DNA of 64,000 nucleotides. Origin: CAWUEZ02 sp963921355. GTDB taxonomy: Bacteria > Pseudomonadota > Alphaproteobacteria > Thalassobaculales > Thalassobaculaceae. The notes under the pieces are model-generated. The model did not search any database. It was not told the DNA's origin and saw only the letters and a program-made list of their open reading frames with translations. Position numbers and translations under genes: made by a program. This document shows, piece after piece, positions 8,300-16,714 of this stretch; the first letter of the stretch is position 1, and every line of letters starts with the position of its first letter. Location of the stretch: NCBI GenBank assembly GCA_963921355.3, contig OZ001190.1, forward strand, positions 1,550,001 through 1,614,000. The letters run 5' to 3'.

Positions 8300-9453
8300 A
8301 GTCCGCTGACCAGGGCCCGGATCTCCGCGGCCAGGGAGTCGGGCTGTTCGAGGGCGGCGAAGTGTCCACCCCGTTCCCCGACGGTCCAGCGGCGAATGTC
8401 GGTATAGACCTGTTCGGCGGCCGAGCGCGGCGGCCGGAGGATCTCACACGGCGATTCCAGGTAGCCGGTCGGCACCGAGATCGTCTCTCCGAGGGGGATC
8501 GGCCAGGGGCTGTGCATCCGGGCGTAGTAGGGCCAGAACGACGATCCGACGCAGCCGGTGAACCAGTAGAGCGCGATGTTCGCCAGCATCCGGTCGCGGT
8601 CGATCGCATCCTCGATGCGTCCGTCGTTGTCGGTCCAGACGTGGAACTTCTCGACGAACCAGGCCGCCAGCCCGGTTGGTGAGTCGGCGAGGGCGGACGC
8701 CAGGGTCTGGGGCCGCGTGCCCTGTATCCACTGATAGCCGGTTTCCTCCTTCAGGAAGACCTTGAGCTCCTCAAGGTACGTTTCCTCCTCCGGTGTCGGG
8801 TTCTCGATGACGGCGGCGTCGCGACGCAGCGGCAGCAGGTTCAGATGCAGGGCCAGCACGTGGTCCGGAACGTCGCAGGCGATCCGCGACCCGACGAAGG
8901 ACCCCCAGTCGCCGCCCTGGACGGCATAGCGCTCGAAACCCAGAACGTCGCCCATCAGCCGGGCAAGGGACGTTGCCATCTCCTCGCAGGAGAAGCGCTT
9001 CTGGTCGGGCCGGAAGGAAAGCGTGTAGCCCGGCAGCGACGGGGCGACGACCGTGAAGGACGGGGCTTCGGGCGCGCCGAACCGGACCGGGTCGGCCAGC
9101 ATCGGGATGATGTCCAGGAACTCCAGGATCGAGCCCGGCCAGCCATGAAGCAGCAATAGCGGAATCGGCGGCTCACCCCTGCCGTTGATCTGGCCGTCCA
9201 CTTTCAGGAAATGCAGATCGATGCCGTCGAGCGGCACCGAGAACTGCGGAAACCCGTTCAGGAAGGCCTCCTGGGCGCGCCAGTCGAAATCATCACGCCA
9301 GTATCGGATCAGGTCCTGCAGATACCCGGGATCGGTGCCATAGGCCCAGTCCGGGCCCGGTGTGCGATCGGGAAACCGCGCGCGGCCCAGGCGGTCCCGC
9401 AGGTCGGCGAGCTCGGGCTCGGCGATCTCGAGGTGAAACGGCTGCGGTTTCAC
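8296..9453 (-). CDS. Epoxide hydrolase (alpha/beta hydrolase with EHN domain)
   Basis: The N-terminal EHN domain (residues about 4-115) is followed by the alpha/beta hydrolase core. The oxyanion motif HGWPGS is at 103-108, the nucleophile Asp182 lies in GGDWGS, and the catalytic His364 lies in RGGHFAALEQP. This matches microsomal-type epoxide hydrolases, which open epoxides to diols; the substrate is unknown. The start is GTG 9453, which overlaps the stop of the upstream EamA gene as GTGA and has GGGAGAA upstream. The longer frame to 9873 is antisense of EamA. Translational coupling with the EamA gene is likely. Confidence 0.85.
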   Translation of the reverse strand: MKPQPFHLEIAEPELADLRDRLGRARFPDRTPGPDWAYGTDPGYLQDLIRYWRDDFDWRAQEAFLNGFPQFSVPLDGIDLHFLKVDGQINGRGEPPIPLLLLHGWPGSILEFLDIIPMLADPVRFGAPEAPSFTVVAPSLPGYTLSFRPDQKRFSCEEMATSLARLMGDVLGFERYAVQGGDWGSFVGSRIACDVPDHVLALHLNLLPLRRDAAVIENPTPEEETYLEELKVFLKEETGYQWIQGTRPQTLASALADSPTGLAAWFVEKFHVWTDNDGRIEDAIDRDRMLANIALYWFTGCVGSSFWPYYARMHSPWPIPLGETISVPTGYLESPCEILRPPRSAAEQVYTDIRRWTVGERGGHFAALEQPDSLAAEIRALVSGL

Positions 9454-10376
9454 GATGTTTCTCCCGATTGCGGGGCCGGCTGTTTGAAGCGTTCGGCGAT
9501 CCAGATCCCGCCGAGCACCAGGGCAAGCGCCAGAGCATGAAACGGCGCGAACCGCTCGTCGAGGACCAGAACGCTGAGCCCGGCGGCGAAGATCGGCACC
9601 AGATTGACGAACACGCCGGCCCGGCCGGGCCCGACCTGGTCGACCGCCAGCAGGAACGAGATCTGCGCCAGGAAGCACGGGAACAGAACGACGAAGGCGA
9701 CGACGGCCCAGCCCTTCGCCGTGGGGACCTGCAGGTCGCCGGCGGCATACTCGAAACCGGCAATCGGCAGCGAGGTCACGAAGGCGGCGATCGCCAGACA
9801 GGAGAACATGGCGATCCCCGATGCCGGCGGCCGGTTGCGCAGCGCCACGGTGTAGCCGGCGTACAGCATGCACGCGAAGATGATCAGCAGATCGCCGATG
9901 TTGAACTCCAGCGCCATCAGCCGAGCCGGGTCGCCCCCGGTCGCGACGATGACGACGCCGACCATCGTCACGCCGACCCCGGCGACCTGGATCAGGCGGA
10001 CCGGGGTGCCGTAGGCGGCCAGGGCTCCGAGAAGCACGAAAATCGGAATGGAGCCCTGCAGGATGCCGATGCTGACCGCCTGGGTGTGTTGGGCGGCGAT
10101 GTACATCAGCGTGTTGAACACGCTGAACCCCAGCGCCCCCATCAGAAAGACACTGAGCAGCCGCGGGCGCAGCAGTGGCCAGTCGCGCACCAGCGGGCCT
10201 CGCGCGAACAGCGCGATCAGCACCACCACGCCGAACCAGCGTAGCAGGGTCAGCAGCATGGGCGAGATCTCGCCGACCGACATCTTGGCGGCGACCGCAT
10301 TGGCCCCCCAGGCCAGGGTGGTCAGCACCAGCAGGACATAGGCGTTGGCGAAGGGTCTGCGCACGGTCGGCGACAC
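9450..10376 (-). CDS. EamA/DMT-superfamily transporter
   Basis: The protein has ten hydrophobic segments arranged as two EamA repeats, the first starting near VLLVLTTLAWGANAVAAK and the second near IIFACMLYAGYTVALR. Such DMT permeases usually export metabolites or amino acids; the substrate is not predictable. GTG 10376 is preferred because GGAG lies 5 bases upstream. An in-frame ATG at 10433 would add 19 residues but has no ribosome site. The stop overlaps the GTG start of the epoxide hydrolase by four bases, so the two form an operon. The N-terminus remains uncertain. Confidence 0.8.
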   Translation of the reverse strand: MSPTVRRPFANAYVLLVLTTLAWGANAVAAKMSVGEISPMLLTLLRWFGVVVLIALFARGPLVRDWPLLRPRLLSVFLMGALGFSVFNTLMYIAAQHTQAVSIGILQGSIPIFVLLGALAAYGTPVRLIQVAGVGVTMVGVVIVATGGDPARLMALEFNIGDLLIIFACMLYAGYTVALRNRPPASGIAMFSCLAIAAFVTSLPIAGFEYAAGDLQVPTAKGWAVVAFVVLFPCFLAQISFLLAVDQVGPGRAGVFVNLVPIFAAGLSVLVLDERFAPFHALALALVLGGIWIAERFKQPAPQSGETS

Positions 10377-10473
10377 GGGAACTCCGGAACGGCGGGGGCA
10401 GGCGAGCCGGGCTGGTCTTTTACACCGAGCCATGCTGACATGAGAGCAAATAACTGGGTCCCGGGAGGAAGCA

Positions 10474-11328
10474 ATGGGCTATCAGACCATCTCGGTGCGT
10501 CCGATCGCCGGCGCGATGGGGGCCGAGGTCTCCGGTGTCGATCTGGCGGGCGATCTCGGTAACGAGACCTTCGCCGAGATCCACCAGGCGTTCCTGGAGA
10601 ACCAGGTCCTGGTGTTCCACGACCAGACCCTGTCGATCGAGCAGAACAAGGCGTTCGCCCAGCGCTTCGGACCCCTGGTGCCCTATCCGTTCGTCAAAGG
10701 CCTGTCGGATCATCCCGAGGTGTTCGAGATCCGCAAGGAACCGGACGAGGAGAAGAATTTCGGGGGCGAGTGGCATACCGACATGTCATTCGACGACCGG
10801 CCGCCGGTCGCCACCATGCTGTACGCGCACGTGGTGCCATCGCGCGGCGGCGACACCCTGCTGACCAACCTGTACCGGGCATATGAAACCCTGAGCGATC
10901 CGATGCGGGCCATCGTCGACGGGCTGACCGGGGTCTACAGCGGTGATCTGAAGGGCCGGCGTGGCGGCCGCAAGGCGTTGATGGACAGCACCCGCTTCGA
11001 CACCGCCAATGTCGAGAACGCGCCGAGCATGGAAAGTGAGCACCCGATCGTGCGCACCCATCCCGAGACCGGGCGCAAGGCGCTGTATGTCAGCGGCAGC
11101 CACCTCTATCGGATCGCTGGGATGACCGACCGCGAAAGCGACGCGATCCTGAAGTTCCTGAAGGACCATGTCGCGACTCCGGATTTCACCTGCCGCGCCC
11201 AGTATCGCGCGGGCACCCTGGTGATCTGGGACAACCGCTGCACCCAGCACCGGGCCCTCAACGACTATCCGGGCGAGCGCCGGGTCATGCACCGGCTGAC
11301 CATCGGCGGCGGCGACCGGCCGAACTGA
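10474..11328 (+). CDS. TauD/TfdA family Fe(II)/2-oxoglutarate-dependent dioxygenase
   Basis: This 284-residue protein carries the complete facial triad: His101 and Asp103 in EWHTDMSF and His259 in TQHRALNDY, plus Arg274 in MHRLTI for 2-oxoglutarate binding. TauD relatives hydroxylate sulfonates, phenoxyacids or other organic acids. The specific substrate is not evident and no sulfonate transporter is adjacent. GGGAGGAAGC precedes the ATG. A ketopantoate-reductase-like gene follows after 29 bases with its own AAAGGA, so the two are probably co-transcribed. Confidence 0.87.
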   Translation: MGYQTISVRPIAGAMGAEVSGVDLAGDLGNETFAEIHQAFLENQVLVFHDQTLSIEQNKAFAQRFGPLVPYPFVKGLSDHPEVFEIRKEPDEEKNFGGEWHTDMSFDDRPPVATMLYAHVVPSRGGDTLLTNLYRAYETLSDPMRAIVDGLTGVYSGDLKGRRGGRKALMDSTRFDTANVENAPSMESEHPIVRTHPETGRKALYVSGSHLYRIAGMTDRESDAILKFLKDHVATPDFTCRAQYRAGTLVIWDNRCTQHRALNDYPGERRVMHRLTIGGGDRPN

Positions 11329-11357
11329 ACGAACCAGATCTTGCGAAAGGACCGAGC

Positions 11358-12410
11358 ATGAGCGAGCGCATCGCCATCGTGGGAGCGGGCGCCGTCGGTG
11401 CCTATGTCGGCGGCTATCTGGCGCGGGCTGGTGAGGACGTGGTCCTGATCGATCCCTGGCCGGCCAATGTCGACGCGATCAACCGCGACGGCCTCAGCCT
11501 GTCGGGCATGACCGAGGCCGAGTGCTTCACCACGCCAGCGAAGGCGCTGCACCTGACCGAGGTTCAGAGCCTGATGCGGTCGGGCCCCATCGATATCGCC
11601 TTCGTGACCATGAAGTCGTTCGACACGGCCTGGGCGACGATGCTGATCAAGGACTATCTGGCGCCTAACGGCACGGTCGTCTCGCTGCAGAACTGCATCA
11701 ACGAGGAGACCATCGCCGGCCTCGTCGGCTGGGGCCGGGTGGTCGGCTGCATCGCCGCCAAGATCGCCGTCGAACTGACCGGGCCGGCGACGGTGCGGCG
11801 CGGCGTGCCTCTCGGCGGCGCTTCGCACACGGTGTTCCGGGTCGGTGAGCCCCATGGTCGGCTGACCCCGCGGATCGAGCGGATCGCGTCGATGCTGTCG
11901 GGGATCGACAGTGCGAAGACCACCACCAACCTGTGGGGCGAACGCTGGTCGAAACTCTGCGCCAACGCCATGGTCAACGGCACCAGCGCCGCGTCCGGGC
12001 TGTCCAGTAACGGGTTGGCGCGGGATCCCGGCATCCGCTGGCTGATGATCCGGATCGGCGGCGAGGCGGCGTCGATCGCTCAGGCGCTGGGCTACGACCT
12101 GGAAAAGATCGGCAAGTTCGCGGGTGCAGAGTGGATCGCGGCGGCCTCGGGCGATGCCGCGGTGCGCGAAACCATCGAGGCCGACATGATCGCCGCCTGC
12201 GCGGGCCGCAGCGAGGACAACCGCCCGTCCATGGGCCAGGACATCGCCAAGGGCCGGCGCACCGAGATCGACTTCATCAACGGCTTCATCGCCGACAAGG
12301 GGACCGAGATCGGCATCGAGGCACCGGCCAACCGCGGTCTGGTGGCGGCGGTCCACGCCGTCGAGCGGGGTGAACTGCCGCCGGCGCCGGAGCGGCTGGC
12401 GGGGATCTAG
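11358..12410 (+). CDS. Ketopantoate reductase (ApbA/PanE) family protein
   Basis: The N-terminal Rossmann motif IVGAGAVGAYVGGYLARAG begins at residue 6. The C-terminal ApbA domain includes ERWSKLCANAMVNGTSA, whose lysine corresponds to the catalytic Lys of PanE, and a late PSMGQDIAKGRRTEIDFINGF block. The length (350) exceeds the roughly 300 of E. coli PanE. The family also contains many 2-oxoacid or hydroxyacid dehydrogenases, and the setting beside a dioxygenase suggests catabolism more than pantothenate synthesis. The stop overlaps the convergent monooxygenase stop by four bases. Confidence 0.8.
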   Translation: MSERIAIVGAGAVGAYVGGYLARAGEDVVLIDPWPANVDAINRDGLSLSGMTEAECFTTPAKALHLTEVQSLMRSGPIDIAFVTMKSFDTAWATMLIKDYLAPNGTVVSLQNCINEETIAGLVGWGRVVGCIAAKIAVELTGPATVRRGVPLGGASHTVFRVGEPHGRLTPRIERIASMLSGIDSAKTTTNLWGERWSKLCANAMVNGTSAASGLSSNGLARDPGIRWLMIRIGGEAASIAQALGYDLEKIGKFAGAEWIAAASGDAAVRETIEADMIAACAGRSEDNRPSMGQDIAKGRRTEIDFINGFIADKGTEIGIEAPANRGLVAAVHAVERGELPPAPERLAGI

Positions 12411-13996
12411 CGCATCTCGAAACCCGGGTATCCGGCCGCCGCGATCTCCTCGCATTTCTTCACATAGGCCGGGAAGCCGGGATAGGGCATGAAGACACGC
12501 GGTTTCCCCGGCACGTTGGCGCCGAGATACCAGGAGTTGCAGCTCGGGAACAGCGTGCCGCCGGCGACCTCGTTGACGTGGTCGACCCAGGCGTCCTCGG
12601 CCTCCAGCTCCGCCTCGATCGAGGTTCGGCCCTCGCGTCGCAGATGCTCGAGGATGTCGGTCACATAGTCCACATGCTGTTCGATGCTGGGGAGCATGTT
12701 GGTCAACACCGACGGGCTGCCGGGGCCGGTGATCAGGAACAGGTTCGGGAATCCGGTTGTGGTCAGGCCGAGATAGGTTCGCGGGCCCGCGGCCCATTTG
12801 TCGGTCAGGGCCTGGCCGTCGCGGCCACGGATGTCGATGCGGGCGAGCGCCCCGGTCATGGCGTCGAACCCGGTGGCGAACACCAGGGTGTCGAAGGTGT
12901 ATTCCTGGCCGCCGGTGATCAGACCGCCTGGTGTGATCCGCTCGATCGGGGTGGTCGAGATGTCGACCAGCGAGACGTTCGGGCGGTTGTAGGTTTCGAA
13001 ATAGCCGGTATCGACGCAGATCCGCTTGCAGCCGATCACACTGTCCGGACAGAGCAGGTCGGCCGTGGCCGGATCCTTCACGGTCGCGCGGATCTTGCGG
13101 CGCACGAACTCCCCGGCGACGTCATTGCCTTCCTTGCTGACCAGCAGGTCGCCATAGGCCCCGAGGAAGCAGAAGCCGCCGATCTCCCAGCGTTTCTCGA
13201 ACTCGGCCTCGGCCGCCTCCGGGCTCTCGCTGCCCCACCGGGCGTCGCGGATCGAATAGAGCTGGCCCGAGCGGCCTTCCTTGGCCTTTTCGCGCAGCTC
13301 AGGGTAGTGCGCCTTGAACCAGCGCTCGTGCTCGGGATCCATCTCCTTGTTGCGGGCCGGCACCGCGTAGTTGGCTGTCCGTTGGAAGACGGTCAGGTGC
13401 TCGGCCTGGCGCGCGATCACCGGAATCGACTGGATCGCCGACGAGCCGGTGCCGACGATGCCAACCCGCTTGCCGGTGAAGTCGACGCCCTCGTGCGGCC
13501 AGCGGCCGGTGTGATACCAGGCGCCCTCGAACTCCTCCAAACCCTCGAAGGTCGGCACATTGGCCGAGGACAGGCATCCGGTCGCCATCACCAGGTAGCG
13601 GGCCGCAACCCGATCGCCGGCGTCGGTTTCCACCGCCCAGCGGCCGCTCGATGCGTCGAAGTGGGCCTTGGTGACCCGGCGCTCGAACCGTATGTCTCGA
13701 CGCAGGTCGAACCGGTCGGCGACATGGTTGGCGTAGCGCAGAATCTCGGGCTGCGGGGCGTAGCGCTCACTCCAATGCCAGTCCTGCTGCAGCGCGTCGG
13801 AGAACTGGTAGGAGTATTCCATGCTCTCGACGTCGCAGCGCGCGCCGGGATAGCGGTTCCAGTACCAGGTGCCGCCGACCCCGTCGCCGGTCTCGAAGAC
13901 CACGGCCGAGAACCCAGCCTCTCGGGCACGGTGCAGCATGTACATGCCGGCGAACCCGGCGCCGACGATCGCCACGTCGACCTGTTCGACGTCCAT
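12407..13996 (-). CDS. Flavin-dependent monooxygenase, Baeyer-Villiger type
   Basis: This 529-residue protein has two dinucleotide-binding motifs, VGAGFAG (residues 11-17) for FAD and VGTGSSA (181-187) for NADPH. The Baeyer-Villiger fingerprint F-x-G-x3-H-T-x2-W-P is at 156-167. The type I BVMO feature GGTWYWNRYPGARCD is at 41-55. Such enzymes turn ketones into esters or lactones. A ketone-derived ester could then be processed by one of the hydrolases in the region, but no direct partner is shown. The start ATG 13996 is preceded by GGAGAG. Confidence 0.87.
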   Translation of the reverse strand: MDVEQVDVAIVGAGFAGMYMLHRAREAGFSAVVFETGDGVGGTWYWNRYPGARCDVESMEYSYQFSDALQQDWHWSERYAPQPEILRYANHVADRFDLRRDIRFERRVTKAHFDASSGRWAVETDAGDRVAARYLVMATGCLSSANVPTFEGLEEFEGAWYHTGRWPHEGVDFTGKRVGIVGTGSSAIQSIPVIARQAEHLTVFQRTANYAVPARNKEMDPEHERWFKAHYPELREKAKEGRSGQLYSIRDARWGSESPEAAEAEFEKRWEIGGFCFLGAYGDLLVSKEGNDVAGEFVRRKIRATVKDPATADLLCPDSVIGCKRICVDTGYFETYNRPNVSLVDISTTPIERITPGGLITGGQEYTFDTLVFATGFDAMTGALARIDIRGRDGQALTDKWAAGPRTYLGLTTTGFPNLFLITGPGSPSVLTNMLPSIEQHVDYVTDILEHLRREGRTSIEAELEAEDAWVDHVNEVAGGTLFPSCNSWYLGANVPGKPRVFMPYPGFPAYVKKCEEIAAAGYPGFEMR

Positions 13997-14032
13997 TCAG
14001 ATCTCTCCTGCGGGCGGTGACGGTGTGTGGAG

Positions 14033-14710
14033 CTATTCGGCCAAGCGGAGCGCAATCCGATGATGGCTGTCAAATACCTCGGCCGCGCCTGCGGCGTGCA
14101 GCCGGTCTGCAAGGGCGTCGTCGGCGTGGCCGCCGCCGGTGAAGCCCCAGGCTGTCATGCCGGCGTCGACCGCCGCCCGGACCCCGTTGACGCTGTCCTC
14201 GACGACGATGCAGGCGGCGGGTTCCGCGGCCAGGCGTTCGGCGGCGTAGAGGAAGATGTCGGGGGCCGGTTTGCCGTTCTCCACCAGGCGGGTCGAGTAC
14301 ACGTGCGGTTCGAAGTGCCGGGCCAGATCGGTGATGTCGAGCTTGCGGGCCAGGTCACCTGGCAAAGACGAGGACGCGACGGCCCGCGGCAGCCCGAGCC
14401 CGTCGAGCAGGTCGGTGATGCCGTCGACCGCCTGCAGGTCACGCTCGACGGCGGCGTGGGACTCATCCTTGATCCGCTCGAAAACATCGGGCGGCATGCC
14501 TTCGCCGATCCGCGACCGACGCTCGGCATCCAGGGCGAGGAAGTAGTCGTCGTAGGACAGGCCCGTGAAGCGCGCCATGTACTCGCCGGGCTCGAAGGCG
14601 AGACCGACCTCCGCCAGCAGCCGGCGTTCGACGGCGATCACGATCTCCTCGGAGTTCACGAGCACACCGTCGCAATCGAAGATCACCGCGGCCAGGGAAG
14701 CAGGGGGCAT
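14033..14710 (-). CDS. HAD-IA family phosphatase (beta-phosphoglucomutase-like)
   Basis: This 225-residue HAD hydrolase has all four motifs. The nucleophile and acid Asp12 and Asp14 lie in FDCDGVL, followed by the SSS motif near residue 114, the lysine in GKPAPDIF, and EDSVNG. A helical cap sits between motif I and motif II, as in subfamily IA. The substrate is unknown (phosphosugars are common). ATG 14710 is chosen because AAGGAG lies 5-10 bases upstream and the HAD strand starts at residue 7; the longer frame to 14929 lacks domain content. It lies 36 bases upstream of the BVMO start region, on the same strand. Confidence 0.82.
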   Translation of the reverse strand: MPPASLAAVIFDCDGVLVNSEEIVIAVERRLLAEVGLAFEPGEYMARFTGLSYDDYFLALDAERRSRIGEGMPPDVFERIKDESHAAVERDLQAVDGITDLLDGLGLPRAVASSSLPGDLARKLDITDLARHFEPHVYSTRLVENGKPAPDIFLYAAERLAAEPAACIVVEDSVNGVRAAVDAGMTAWGFTGGGHADDALADRLHAAGAAEVFDSHHRIALRLAE

Positions 14711-14851
14711 GGGGGCTCCTTGAAAGATCCCGATGCAGGAGGATCGCCCGGGATCATCTTCAACGGGGGTGGCAATTCGGCGGCGGCGGTCCATCGTATC
14801 TGGGCCGCCACCGCAGGGAAAGATCACAGCGAAGGGTGACAGGGAAGGGTC

Positions 14852-15496
14852 ATGTTGGACGCAGCCGATGTCGAAGCCGTCTTCCGTCGCCTCGCCGAGC
14901 GTACACCAGCCGGTGAGCGAGAGCCGCACGTCAAGGAAGACGTCGATCCGTTTCGCGCCCTGGTGTCATGCCTGCTGTCGGCGCAGAGCCGTGACGAGAA
15001 CACCGCCAAAGCGCGCAATACCCTTTTCGCGCTGGCCGACACGCCCCAGGGCATCCTCGACCTCGACGATTCGGCCATCGCCGCCGCCATCAAGCCGTGC
15101 GGGCTCTACAACACCAAGACCCGCAACCTCCGTCGGCTCTGTGCCGCGGTGCGGGATACCTGCGGGGGTGTCGTGCCGCGTACCCGCGAGGGGCTGATGG
15201 CGCTGCCGGGCATCGGACGGAAATGCGCCGACATCATGCTGCTGTTCACCTTTGGCGAACCGGCGATTGCCGTCGACACCCATGTCCATCGGGTCTGCAA
15301 CCGGCTAGGCCTGGCCGAGGGCAAGACCGAGGCTGAGACCGCGCGCAGCCTGGAGGATCGCGCGCCGCACTGGGCCAAGCTGGACGGTCATCTGTGGTTG
15401 CTGGAGTTCGGCAAGCAGGTGTGCCGGTCCCGGGCGCCGGCCTGTGACAGCTGCTTCCTGCGCGATCTGTGCACCGCTCCGGTGCGAAGCGTATGA
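14852..15496 (+). CDS. Endonuclease III-family DNA glycosylase/AP lyase
   Basis: This 214-residue protein has the helix-hairpin-helix LPGIGRKCADIM with catalytic Lys124, the catalytic Asp142 in VDTHVHRV, and the 4Fe-4S loop Cys191-X6-Cys198-X2-Cys201-X5-Cys207. That spacing is identical to E. coli Nth. It would remove oxidised pyrimidines and nick abasic sites. Another alphaproteobacterial Nth often lies elsewhere in the genome, so this could be a second copy and I leave the symbol blank. A GGGAAGGG-type ribosome site precedes the ATG. Confidence 0.87.
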   Translation: MLDAADVEAVFRRLAERTPAGEREPHVKEDVDPFRALVSCLLSAQSRDENTAKARNTLFALADTPQGILDLDDSAIAAAIKPCGLYNTKTRNLRRLCAAVRDTCGGVVPRTREGLMALPGIGRKCADIMLLFTFGEPAIAVDTHVHRVCNRLGLAEGKTEAETARSLEDRAPHWAKLDGHLWLLEFGKQVCRSRAPACDSCFLRDLCTAPVRSV

Positions 15497-15607
15497 TCCC
15501 GGGCATGGCGGTGTGGGGGTCAGAAAACACGGCACCCGACGCGCAATCGTCAGCATCGCGGACCTAGGGTGCCCGACGTCCGCCCCCAGCTCTGAGAGGT
15601 TTGTCCG

Positions 15608-16393
15608 ATGAATGATGCCGCTTCCCTGCCCCTGCTCGGCGCTGCCATGCCGGTGCGCGTGCTGCACGACCTGCGGGACTGGATCGTTGACGCGAACCGG
15701 CCGCTCGAACTCCAGGACTTCATCTGGGCCGATCTCCTGAACGGCGACTGGAAGCCGCGGGTGGCTGAGGCCAGGGACCTGCTGTCCGGCTATGACGGAC
15801 GGCTCGGCATCCATGGTCCGTTCTTCGGCTTCGGGCTGGCCACCGAGGACCCGGAAGTGCGGGAGATCGTCAGGAAGCGGATGCGCCAGGGCCTGGACGT
15901 CTGCGAGGAACTCGGCGCCACCCAGATGGTGGTCCACAGCCCGTTCACCACCTGGGGCCACAACAACTACGAGAACTATCCGAACGGCCGCCACGACGTG
16001 ATCACGCGGGTGCACGCCTCCCTGGACGAAGCTGTCAGGCGGGCCGAGAGCATCGGTGTCGAACTGGTGATCGAGAACATCGAGGACAAAGATCCGTCCG
16101 ACCGGGTGCGGCTGGTGGAGTCCTTCGCCAGTTCGGCGGTCCGGGTCTCGATCGATACCGGCCACGCCCACTATGCCTACGGATCGACCGGGGCACCGCC
16201 GGTGGACCGCTACGTGACGGCGGCCGGCGATCTGCTGGCCCATGTCCATCTCCAGGATGCCGACGGCTACGCCGACCGGCATTGGGCGCCCGGCGACGGG
16301 ACGGTGCTCTGGCCCTCGGTGTTCAAGGCGCTCGGGCACCTGTCCTCGGACCCGCGGTTGATCCTCGAGCTTCGGGACCACAGCGAGATCTGA
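15608..16393 (+). CDS. Sugar phosphate isomerase/epimerase-like TIM-barrel protein
   Basis: This 261-residue protein resembles the AP endonuclease 2 / xylose isomerase-like TIM-barrel superfamily. Its strands carry candidate metal ligands: His in MVVHSPF, Glu in VIENIED, Asp and His in SIDTGHAHYA, His in LLAHVHLQDADG, and Glu in LILELRD. Members isomerise or epimerise sugars, inositols or hydroxypyruvate, and the specific reaction cannot be given. GAGAGG lies 6-11 bases upstream of the ATG. The gene stands alone, followed by a repeat-bearing spacer. Confidence 0.75.
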   Translation: MNDAASLPLLGAAMPVRVLHDLRDWIVDANRPLELQDFIWADLLNGDWKPRVAEARDLLSGYDGRLGIHGPFFGFGLATEDPEVREIVRKRMRQGLDVCEELGATQMVVHSPFTTWGHNNYENYPNGRHDVITRVHASLDEAVRRAESIGVELVIENIEDKDPSDRVRLVESFASSAVRVSIDTGHAHYAYGSTGAPPVDRYVTAAGDLLAHVHLQDADGYADRHWAPGDGTVLWPSVFKALGHLSSDPRLILELRDHSEI

Positions 16394-16462
16394 AAGGCGC
16401 CCAGCACCTGATCGACCTCGGGCTCGCGCGGTAGGGGTGGACGGTGACCACCGCCCCACTCA

Positions 16463-16578
16463 TCACTTCCCGGCCGCGCGCCGGGACCCAGACCATCGGC
16501 GCGCCGGGGCGACTGGACACTGTTGCTAGCGCTTCAGCACGCTCCACCCCTAGGTCCCGGATCGCGTCCGGGAAGTGA
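16463..16578. repeat. REPIN-like compound palindrome, family 1, copy A
   Basis: In the 321-base gap 16394-16714 two 28-base arms are inverted copies of each other: 16463-16490, reading TCACTTCCCGGCCGCGCGCC and on to GGGACCCA, and 16551-16578, ending CCGGGAAGTGA. They agree at about 24 of 28 positions. Each arm is itself palindromic (CCCGG...CCGGG). This two-arm layout is that of REPINs. The same layout and arm sequence recur near 26.3 kb and 43.3 kb. Apart from this element I see no gene in the gap. Confidence 0.75.
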
Positions 16579-16714
16579 ATTGGGGGATCACGGCTCTTCA
16601 GAGTTGGGCCAAACCGACAGTGTGGTTCGCCTCTCCCGGCGGGCCGGGGGCTTGTGCTAGCGTGGCGGCCGCCGTCGTTCGGGACGGCTGCGTGATGCCC
16701 TGGAATGCCCGCTC